Positions 1-10,269 of a stretch of 64,000 nucleotides of DNA are shown piece by piece. The notes beneath the pieces are model-generated. The model ran no database searches. It was given only the letters and a program-made list of their open reading frames with translations, and was not told the origin of the DNA. Within the stretch, counting starts at the first letter, position 1. The number at the start of each line of letters is the position of its first letter. The stretch is taken from positions 243,682,005-243,746,004 of the forward strand of contig JBOZIK010000001.1 in assembly GCA_051453625.1 (NCBI GenBank), in the 5' to 3' direction. Position numbers and translations under genes: made by a program. The stretch is from Welwitschia mirabilis (taxonomy: Eukaryota; Gnetophyta; Gnetopsida; Welwitschiales).

Positions 1-1325
1 TTAGTAAATAATAATGGCATGAAATGTTCCAATAATAGAGGAAATAAAAATGGTGTGCTAACAATGGTAGAAATATTAGAGCATAATGTATGCTAATAAA
101 ACATAGTAATCATTAATCAATAATAATCTTACTCATAGGAGTCTAATTCATCTAACCCATGATCAAGTTCTCAAGGCCCATACAAGATGTCTAAACTAAA
201 TATCCTCCATTTCTTCCTAGTTTTTCATTACATAAAAAGATATATTATAAATTCTTGAGAAGATATAAATTATTATAAAAGTACATGAGTAAGTTCATTG
301 ATAATACCTAACCAATATAATATGAGATTACACCTACCATTAATGGCTTTTCAACTTGATATCTAATCATTCTTTGGACATGATTTGGTTTTATTTAGTT
401 CTAAACCATAAAATCATGGCTAGGCTCAATTCCATAGGATTTCACTTCACCTCAATATACCTCCAACACAGGTGATAGATAGTACGTGAGGTGGATGCAT
501 GCTCATAAATAACCCAATTTCTTGAAACATCTCTGGATGGTGCAGCATGATTCATTTATACCAAAGGCTTGAGATATCAAGTCAAAGAAAGTTCATTCAT
601 AGGTAAGGTATAGAGTGATGATCAAATACACTTTCAAAAGGGTATTATTAAAAAACATGCAATGCAACCCATCTAAGTAATTGAATCCAAGAGTGAGGAT
701 GATCATTATTAGAATTTTCTTGATTTAGCTTTGTTCAATGAATACACTACAAAAATGCATGTATATAATTCTAACTAATGTGGATATTTAATGGATTATT
801 TACCTAGTTATAATAATTCTAATTATCATTAGGTTTAATTTTATAAAAAAATCATAAAAAAGAATACTAGAACATCTCTATATTCAAAACTATAATAATG
901 GAAATATAAATAAAGGAAATATTCTTTCCTTTTGTATCTAAATAAAGAAAATATTCTTTTGTTTCTCTATTCTAATAAAAATAAAAATATTGTAAATGTA
1001 TGAACTTACATCTTAATAATAAACTTAAAAAAAAATAAAACACACTTAGAGTTATTCCAATCCTAGAAACATTCTTCCATGCTCATATGACAATATTCAT
1101 GAATTAGTGCAATGAAGGTAAACAAAAGAAATTATAGCTCAAGCATAATTAGTAAGATATAAAACTTTATCCAAGATTTATATGACTATATTATAATTTA
1201 ATAAAATAAGTGATAAGCCAAACATTATTTATGTTACTTAAATTACTAAAGTTATGTTACTTAAATTACTAAAGTAAAAACCCTTACAAGCATACACATT
1301 CAACATAAGATAAATAAAATGATGA
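1..1325 (-). mobile_element. Interior of non-autonomous LTR unit, copy 1 (5' part cut by window edge)
   Basis: This is non-coding interior sequence of a copia-derived repeat unit. The same sequence recurs at about 3,103 (with a large deletion) and 6,277, and its first 190 bases recur again at 9,366-9,570, giving a spacing of about 3.1 kb. No reading frame of useful length or recognisable domain is present on either strand. It lies between a polypurine tract that would sit left of base 1 and the LTR that starts at about 1,325. I read it as the interior of a non-autonomous element mobilised by a relative such as the copia element at 7,566-17,960; that dependence is inferred from the shared LTR. 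Confidence 0.6.
1230..1275. repeat. 23-bp perfect tandem duplication
   Basis: A 23-base unit beginning TATGTTACTTAAATTACT occurs twice in a row. The matching places in the later units (about 3,735 and 7,497) hold it once, so the duplication arose in this copy alone. Confidence 0.85.
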
Positions 1326-2806
1326 TCATTAAACTCAAAGGGGAGGGATGAATGAGATCTATTAAAGATAAATTTAACAAAAAATAAACTTAAATTTATA
1401 TAATAAATAATTTATTAGATTTAATATGGTTCTCCAATTTGTATATGTCTATACACAGGATATCTTCCTTTCATACCTATAGATATTCTTAACTTATAAA
1501 AATAGTAGTTTAAGAGCATAACCAATCTTAAATATAACATGAAATACTCCTCTCAAGGAAGAACTCTCTTCTCCTTAGGGACATCTAATGAATCAATATC
1601 AAAAATATGTTCACAAGCATTAACACAATGGAATATGCTTCTCTTAAGATAGCATTGTCTTACCCCCCAGAGATATTCAATAAATCAAGATACAAATGTG
1701 CTCTCAGCCACTATAGAAGCATACACATATAAGGATTTTCTTACAATATGAAAATCCTAATAAGGGATCTTTAGATTTGATAATAAAAAATGGACTATAA
1801 TAGAAGTATTTAAAAATATGATACTCCAGTAATTTAAATCCAAAAAATAATAATAACAAATAAAACAACTAGCCTAAAAATATGTGTATTTGATGAAATT
1901 CTTGAATTATTGCTTATCGTCATTAACTATGAATGCAAAAGATTAGAATGATGAAATATTATATGAGTCAATGATTAAATGATGTAGTTACTTGATAGTC
2001 CCTTGTAAAAGATAGCTTAAAAGATATATGAACAGAACTAATCATCTATGCATTTATGCATGCATTCATTTTTTCCCATTAAGTTATGCCTTTATATATT
2101 TTGATGTGCTTTTAGTTGCTAACCAAGAGAAATAGACATTTGAAACTTGTAACCACTATATAAAAAATAGAAATGGCTAAGAAGTAAGTGTGAAATATCA
2201 ATTTAATTTTCTACAAATTTTTATCATAGACATCTTTTATTAGTCAGACATCTTCAACATGAGTGATGTATTTAATCAAAATACCTAAATTTTAAAAAAA
2301 CTTAAACTATATTTCATCTATTCTTAGTGGTCATGAATCTCTTATGTAGGTCCTAATTACTTCTTTGAAATGTAGATAATTTATTAAAGTACAATTTGAC
2401 TTTTTACCTCTTCTAGTTTAGTATATATGTCTTTAAATAATTGATGTCTTTTACCTACTTTAGATCCTCATTTTAGTATAAAAGTCTCCATTAAGATAGA
2501 TGTCTTTCTATGTGATTAACATATGATTTAACATAAATGTCCTTAATTCTGTAGATGTCTTTCCCATATACATCTTCAAATGTATAGATGTATTTTCAAC
2601 ATATATCTTCAATTTTGTAAACATCTTTAGTTAGTTATGATTTATAATTTGTAAATTCTAAGCTAAACTTTCTATGAATTATAAACTTTGATATCTAACA
2701 TATACTACTAATTTTCATACCTAGTTTTCTTCACTTTAACATGTCTATACAATAGCATAATATATTTGGTTAGTGGAATCATTAAAACTAGATTTTTACT
2801 AAGAAT
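1325..2806 (-). repeat. Copia-type LTR, copy A
   Basis: This is a long terminal repeat read on the minus strand. Its right edge abuts a polypurine tract (2,807-2,825) and its left edge matches the LTR end next to the primer site at 17,067. It is about 1.48 kb long. The upstream (U3) half, 2,220-2,640, is crowded with AGATGTCT and its complement AGACATCT, which could be promoter or enhancer repeats. The left boundary is uncertain by a few bases because the terminal CA is not clear in this copy. Confidence 0.7.
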
Positions 2807-2825
2807 CTCCCCCTTTTTGATGATG
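2807..2825 (-). promoter_or_regulatory. Polypurine tract, copia type
   Basis: The minus strand reads AAAAAGGGGGAG followed by ATTCTT. An AAAAAGGGGGAGATT tract directly before the 3' LTR is characteristic of plant copia elements and primes plus-strand DNA synthesis. The same tract recurs at 5,980 and 9,072. Confidence 0.8.
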
Positions 2826-3803
2826 TTCAAATCTTGAAAAATCTCATTACTATAATCATATTTAATTAATTAAATTGATATGTTTAAATTCAAAAGAGAA
2901 AGTCAGATAATTATGTTTTATCAATAGGATTTAAAAATAATTATCAACCATACAAATAAACATGTAGAGTAGTGATTAAGAAAGGCACATAAGTATTAAA
3001 TAATTTTATGTAAGAAAAATAACATATAATCATGTAACTTATGTCAATAACAGTGTGCTAACAACAAATAATATCATAGCATTTTAATAGTTTACCAATA
3101 ATAGTAAAATAATAATAGCATGAAATGTTCCAACAAGCGAGGAAATAACAATGGTGTGCTAACAATGGTAGATATATTAAAGCATAATGTATTCTAATAA
3201 AAAATAGTAATCATTAATCAATAGTAATCTTACTTATAGGAGTCCAATCCATCTAACTCATGATCAAGTGCTCTAGGTCCATACAAGGTGTATGCAATGA
3301 ATACACCACAAAAATACATGTATATAATTCTAACTAATGTGGATATTTAATGGATTATTTACCTAGTTATAATAATTCAAATCATCATTAGGTTCATTTT
3401 ATAAAAATAATGATAAAAAAGCATACTAGAACATCTCTATATTCAAGACTATAATAATGAAAACCTAAATAAATAAAATATTCTTTTCTTTTATATCTAA
3501 ATAAAGAAAATATTCCTTTGTTTTCTCTATTCTAATAAAATTAAAAATATTGTAAATGTATCAACTTACATCTTAATAATGAGCTTAAAGAAATTAAAAC
3601 ACACATAGAGTTATTCCAATCCTAGAAACATTCTTCCATTCTCAAGCATAATTATTAAGATATAAATCTTTATCCAAGATTTATATGACTATATTATAAT
3701 TTACTAAAATAAGTGATAAGTTAAAATTATTTATGTTACTTAAACTACTAAAGTGAAAACTATTACAAGCACACACATTCAACATAAGATAAAGAAAATG
3801 AGG
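2826..3803 (-). mobile_element. Interior of non-autonomous unit, copy 2 (deleted form)
   Basis: This stretch is collinear with 5,995-7,566 but is about 600 bases shorter. Around 3,291 about 545 bases are missing, so that sequence matching 6,455 runs straight into sequence matching 7,000. A second loss of about 60 bases lies near 3,640. No coding potential is seen. Confidence 0.6.
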
Positions 3804-4813
3804 ATCATTAAACTCAGAGGGGAGGGACAAATGAGATCTATCAAAAATAAATTTAACAAAAAATAATCTAAAAGTTGTATAATAAACAATTTATTAGATT
3901 TAATGTGGTTCTCCAATTTGTGTATGTCTACACATAGGATAGCTTCCTTTCATACTTATAGATATTCATAACTTATAAAAATAGTGGTTTAAGAGCATAA
4001 CCAATCTTAAATATAACATGAAATAATCCTCTCAAGGCAACAAGCTCTTGCCCTTAGGGATATGTGATAAATCAATACCAAAAATATGATCATAAGTATT
4101 AACATAATGGGAGATGCTTCTCTTAATATAGAATTATCCTTCCCCCTCCAAACCCAAGAGATATTCAATAAATCAAGATACAAATGTGCTCTCAAGCACT
4201 ATAGAAGCATACCCATATAAGGATTTTCTTACAATATAGAAAACCCTAATAAGGGATCTTTAGATTTGATAATAGAAAATGGACTATAATAGAAGTATTC
4301 AAAAATATGATACTCTAGTAATTTAGATAAAAAGAATAATAATAACAAATAAAATAACTAGCCTAAAAATATGTGTACTTGATGAAGTTCTTGAGTTATT
4401 TTCATTAACTATGAATGCCAAAAATTAGAGTGATGCACTATTATATGAGTCAATGATTAAATGATGTAGTTACTTGATAGTCCCTTGTAAAAGATAACAT
4501 AAAAGCTTCATGAACAGAACTAATGACCTATGCATTTATGCATGCATTCATTTTTTTTTTTGGTTAAGTTATGCCTTTATATCTCTTGATGTTCTTTTAG
4601 TTGTTAACCTATAGAAATAGACATTTTAAACTTGTAACCTCTATACAACAAATAGAAATGGCTAAGGAGTAAGTGTGAAATATCAATTTAATTTTCTACA
4701 AAATTTTAGCCTAGACATATTTAATATGGTTGAGAGCTTTTGTTAGTTAGACATCTTTAACATAAGAGATGTCTTCAATCAAAATACCTAAGTTTTAAAA
4801 ATACTTGAACTAT
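3803..4813 (-). repeat. Copia-type LTR, copy B (cut by gap)
   Basis: The sequence matches 1,325-2,313 of LTR A in order and orientation and stops at an N gap. The U3 end and polypurine tract of this copy are not present before the gap. Confidence 0.65.
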
Positions 4814-4913
4814 NNNNNNNNNNNNNNNNNNNNNNNNNNNNNNNNNNNNNNNNNNNNNNNNNNNNNNNNNNNNNNNNNNNNNNNNNNNNNNNNNNNNNNN
4901 NNNNNNNNNNNNN
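4814..4913. other. Assembly gap (100 N)
   Basis: A run of exactly 100 N, probably a placeholder of unknown length. The sequence before it matches LTR A to about 2,313, while the sequence after it matches LTR A from about 1,731, so the two sides overlap by about 580 bases in LTR terms. Confidence 0.95.
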
Positions 4914-5979
4914 AAGGATTTTCTTACAATATGGAAACCCTAATAATGGATCTTTAGATTTAGTAATAAAAAATGGACTATAATAGAAGTATTCAAAAAT
5001 ATGATACTCCAGTAATTTAAATAAAAATAATAATAATAACGAATAAAAAACTAGCCTAAAAATATGTTTACTTGATGAAGTTCTTGAGTTATTATCATTA
5101 ACTATGAAGTGATGAAATATTATATGATTTAATGAGTAAATGAAGTAATTACTTAATAGTCCCTTGTAAAAGATAGCTTAAAATATTCATGAACAGGACT
5201 AATCACCTATGCATTTGTGCATGCATTCATTTTTTTTTATTAAGTTATGCCTTTATATATTTTGATGTGCTCTTAGTTGTTAACCTAGAGAAATAGACAT
5301 TTTAAACTTGTAAACAATATAAAACAAATAGAAATGGTTAAGAAGTAAGTGTGAAATATCAATTTAAATTTCTACAAACTTTTAGCATAGACATATTTAA
5401 GATGATAGACATCTTTTATTAGTCAAACATCTTCAACATGAGAGATATCTTCAATCAAAATACCTAAATTTTAAAAAACATATATTTCATCTAATCCTTA
5501 GTGATCATGAATATAAGATGTAGATCCTAATTACTTCTTTGAAGTGTAGATAATTTATTAAAGTACAATTTAACTTACCTCTTCCAGTTTATTATATATG
5601 TCTTCAACATAATTGATGTCTTTTACCTATTTTAGATCCTCACTTAGTATAAAAGTCTTCTTTAGGGTAGATGTCTTTTTATGTGATTAAAATATGATTT
5701 AACATAGATATCTTTAATTTTGTAGATGTATTTTCCATAGACATCTTCAAATGTACAGATGTATTTCCAACATATGTCTTTAATTTTTTTAAACGTCTTT
5801 AGTTAATTATGACTTATAATCTATGAATTCTAAGCTAAACTTTCTATGAATTATAAACTTTGAGGTCTAACATATACTACTACTTTTCATATCTGGTTTT
5901 CTCCACTTTAACATCTATACATAATAGCATAATATATTTGATCAGTGTAATCATTAAAACTAGATTTTTACTAAGAATC
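4914..5979 (-). repeat. Copia-type LTR, copy C (cut by gap)
   Basis: The sequence matches LTR A from 1,731 to its U3 end and stops at a polypurine tract at 5,980. Because it overlaps copy B by about 580 bases, B and C are more likely two LTRs with missing sequence between them than one LTR. Confidence 0.65.
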
Positions 5980-5994
5980 TCCCCCTTTTTGATT
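5980..5994 (-). promoter_or_regulatory. Polypurine tract, copia type
   Basis: The minus strand reads AAAAAGGGGGAGATT, the same tract as at 2,807 and 9,072 and in the same position beside an LTR. Confidence 0.8.
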
Positions 5995-7566
5995 ATGCGT
6001 AAAACTTGAAAAATCTCATTATTATAATCATATTTAATCAATTAAATTTAGATGTTTAAATTCAAAAGGGAAAGTCAAATAATTATGTTTTATCAATAAT
6101 ATTTAAAAATAATGATCAACCACACAAATGAACATGCAGAGTAGTGACTAAGAAAGGTGCATAAGTATTAAATAATTTTATTTAAGAAAAATAATAATTA
6201 ATCATGTAAATTATGTAAATAATAGTGTGTCAAAAATAAATAATATCATAGCGTTTTAATAATTTACCAATAATAGTAAATAATAATGGTATGAAATGTT
6301 CCAACAATAGGAAATTACAATGGTATGCTAACAATGGTAGAAATATTAGAGCATATTGTATGCTAATAAAAAATAGTAATCATCAATCAATAATGATCTT
6401 ACTCATAGGAGTCCAATTCATCTAATCCATGATCAAGTCCTCTAGGCTCATACAAGATGTCTAAACTAAATGTCCTCCATTTATTCCTAGGTTTTCATTA
6501 CATAGAAAGATACATTATAAATACTTGATAAGATATAAATTATCATAAACATACATGAGTGAACTTAAGGATAATACCTAACCAATATAATATGAGGTTA
6601 CACCTACCATTAATGCCTTTCAACTTGATATCCAATCATTCTTTGGATATGAATTGGTTTTATTCAGTTCTAGACCATAAAAGCAGGGCTAGGATCGATT
6701 TCATAGGATTTCACTTCACCTCAGTATAGCTCAAATACAAGTGATAGGTGGTACGTGAGGTGGATGCATGCTTATAAATAACCCAATTCCTTGAAACATC
6801 TCTGGATGGTGCAGCATAACCCATTGATGCCAAAGGCTTGAGATATCAAGTTAAAGGAAGTTCATTCATAGGTAAGGTATAGAGTAATGATCAAATACAC
6901 TTTCAAAAGGGTATTATAAAAAACATGCAATTCAACCCATCTTAGTAATTAAATCTAAGTGTGAGGATGATCATTATTAGAATTTTCTTGATTTAGACCT
7001 ATTCAATGAATACACCATAAAAATGCATGTATATAATTCTAACTAATGTGGATATTTGATGGATTATTTACTTAGTTATAATAATTCTAATTATCATTAG
7101 GTTAATTTTATAAAAATAATGATAAAAAAAGCATACTAAAACATCTCTATATTTAAAACTATAATAATGGAAATCTAAATAAAGGAAATATTCTTTCCTT
7201 TTGTATCTAAATAAATAAAATATTCTTTTGTTTTTCTATTCTAATAAAAATAAAAATNNNNNNNNNNNNNNNNNNNNNNNNNNNNNNNNNNNNNNNNNNN
7301 NNNNNNNNNNNNNNNNNNNNNNNTCCAATCCTACAAACATTTTTCCATGCTCACATGACAATACTCATGAATTAGTGCAATGAAGGTAAACAAAAGAAAT
7401 TATAGCTCAAGCATAATTAGTAAGATATAAATTTTTATCTAAGACTTTTATGACTATATTATAATTTAATAAAATAAGTAATAAGCCAAACATTATTTAT
7501 GTTACTTAAATCACTAAAGTGAAAACTCTTACAAGCATACATATTCAACATAAGATAAAGAAAATG
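5995..7566 (-). mobile_element. Interior of non-autonomous unit, copy 3 (fullest copy)
   Basis: This is the most complete interior, about 1.57 kb between a polypurine tract and the next LTR. It contains a 66-N gap at 7,258-7,323 whose size agrees with copy 1 (about 68 bases). It has no convincing reading frame. There is no tRNA-iMet primer site at the LTR edge, although one is present at 17,067 in the related coding element. This supports a derived, non-autonomous unit. Confidence 0.6.
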
Positions 7567-9068
7567 AGGATCATTAAACTCAGAGGGAAGGGATGAATGA
7601 GATCTATCAAAAATAAATTTAACAAGAAAAAAAACTAAAATTTGTATAATAAACAATTTATCAGATTTAATGCGGTTCTCCAATTTGTGTATGTCTATAC
7701 ATAGGATAGCTTCCTTTCATACCTATAGATATTTTTAACTTACAAAAATAGTGGTTTAAGAGCATAACCAATCTTAAATATAGCATGAAATAATCCTCTC
7801 AAGGTAGCACTTTGTTGCCCTTAGGGACATCCAATAAATTAATACCAAAAATATGCTCACAAGCATTAACACAATGGGATATGCTTCTCTTAAGATAGCA
7901 TTGTCTTCTCCCCCATAGATATTCAATAAATCAAGATACAAATGTGCTCTCAAGCACTATAGAAGCATTTTCATATAAGGATTTTCTTATATTTTGTAAA
8001 CCCTAATAAGGTTTCTTTAGATTTGATAATAAAAAATGGACTATAATAGAAATATTCAAAAACATGATACTCTAGTAATTTAAATCTAAAAAATAATGAT
8101 AACAAATAAAACAACTAGCCTAAAAATATGTGTATTTGATGAAGTTCTTGAGTTATTGCTTATTGTCATTAACTGTGAATGCCAAAAATTAGAGTGATGC
8201 AATATTATATGAGTCAATGATTAAATGATGTAGTTACTTGATAGTCCCTTGTAAAAGATAGCTTAAAAGATTCATGAACAAGACTAATCACCTATGCATT
8301 TATGCATGCATTTATTTATTTTTCATTAAGTTATGCTTTATATCTTTTGATGTGCTTTTAGTTATTAACCTAGAGAAATAGACATTTAAAACTTGTAACT
8401 ACTATACAACAAATAGAAATGGCTAAGAATTAAGTGTGAAATATCAATTTAATTTTCTATTAACTTTTAGAATAGACATCTTTAAGATGATAGACATCCT
8501 TTTTCAGTCAGAAATCTTCAACACAAGAGATGTATTCAATCAAAATACCTAAATCTTAAAAAAATTTAAACTATATTTCATGTAATCCTTAGTGATCATG
8601 AATCCGAAATGTGGATCCTAATTACTTCTTTCAAATGTAAATAATTTATTAAAGTATATTTTGGCTCGTTACCTCTTCTAGTTTAGTATATATGTCTTCA
8701 AGATAATTGATGTATTTGACCTACTTTAGATCCTTGCTTTAGTATAAAAGTCTTCTTCAAGATAGACATCTTTCTATGTGATTAAAATATGATTTAACAT
8801 AGATGTCTTTAATTCTGTAGATGTCTATCCCATAGACATCTTCAAATGTATAGATGTATTTTCAACATATGTCTTTCATTTTGTAAACATCTTCAGTTAG
8901 TTATGATTTATAATTTGTAAATTCCAAGCTGAACTTTCTATGAATTAAAAACTTTGATATCTAACATATACTACTAATTTTCATATCTATTTTTCTCCAT
9001 TTTAACATGTCTGCACAATAGCATAATATATTTGATCTATGAAATCATTAAAACTAGATTTTTACTAA
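7566..9068 (-). repeat. Copia-type LTR, copy D (3' LTR of the copia element)
   Basis: This is the most complete LTR of the set, about 1.5 kb, collinear with LTR A and followed by a polypurine tract at 9,072. It serves both as the last LTR of the tandem chain and as the 3' LTR of the coding copia element that extends to 17,960. Its U3 carries the AGATGTCT and AGACATCT cluster. Confidence 0.7.
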
Positions 9069-9071
9069 GAA

Positions 9072-9089
9072 TCTCCCCCTTTTTGATGA
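9072..9089 (-). promoter_or_regulatory. Polypurine tract of the copia element
   Basis: The minus strand reads CATCAAAAAGGGGGAGAT immediately before LTR D. It marks the 3' edge of the element's interior. Confidence 0.8.
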
Positions 9090-9570
9090 TGTCCAAAACT
9101 TGAAAAATCTCATTAGTATAATCATATTTAATTAATTAAATTGATATGTTTAAATGCAAAAGAGAAAATCAGATAATTATGTTTTATTAATTGTATTTAA
9201 AAATAATGATCAACCACACATATGAACATCTAGAGTAGTGATTAAGAAAGGCACATATGTATTAAATAATTTTATTTAAGAAAAATAATAATTAATCATG
9301 TAAATTATGTAAATAATAGTATTCCAACAACAAATAATATCATAGAATTTTAATAATTTACCAATAATAGTAAATAATAACAACATGAAATGTTCCAACA
9401 ATAGAAGAAATAATAATGGTGTGCTAACAATGGTAGAAATATTAGAGAATAATGTATGCCAATAAAAAATAGTAATCATCAATCAATAGTAATCTTACTC
9501 ATAGGTGTCTAATCCATGTAACTCATGATCAAGTGATCTAGACCATACAAGATGTCTAAACTAAATATCT
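9090..9570 (-). mobile_element. 3' untranslated interior shared with the tandem units
   Basis: This stretch matches 2,826-3,300 and 5,995-6,470 of the non-coding units, and the match ends sharply near 9,570. The coding copia element and the non-autonomous units therefore share the LTR and about 480 bases of adjoining interior. This is what would be expected if the units descend from the coding element by replacement of its centre, or from recombination between them. Confidence 0.6.
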
Positions 9571-10269
9571 AAGGTAATTTACCTATATCTCTACCCCTTA
9601 GCATATCCCCTCTTCCCCTCCACCAACTTCTTATTTCTTTTTGTTTTTGTTACAATAGCATACAAAAGGAGATAGTCACTAAGTACTGAGTCATTAGTAT
9701 AGTGTCTGCCTTCTCCTTCATCATCACTATCATCATCATTATCCCATGTGGTAGATGTCTGAATGGTATAGGATGAGGAAGATGTGGATGAAGGTGTGCA
9801 TTACTTTTTAGATGGACACTGAGATATCTTACTAGGGCCCTTATATGTTTGTCTCCTAATATGCAAGTACATCTAAGGAGTAATGAAAATTTCAAAAATA
9901 TTAGTGATGGTAATCTTAATAAAAGATAATGGTGGTGCTGCAGCGAATGACTTCTATTAAAGGTAGTAGTGGAGATGGCATGTAAGGTGTTCATGATGTA
10001 TGAGAAGATAATAGAGGTTGGATAGGATGGTGGATAGGTAATTTATGATGTGGATTGCAAAATATGAAGGGCTAAATATTTGAGCTCTTTAACTTTCCTT
10101 GTTTCTTCCCCTATGATTGTACTAGAGCCTGGTAATCCCTCTAAATTTTTGCCTATGTAAGAGTCTAGTAGTCCCCCTATGTCCATTCCTCCTCTTTTAT
10201 AGACTTTGAAGTATTTATATCTACTACTTGTCCTAATTCATTTCTAATTCTTTCTGTAAATTTATCCAA

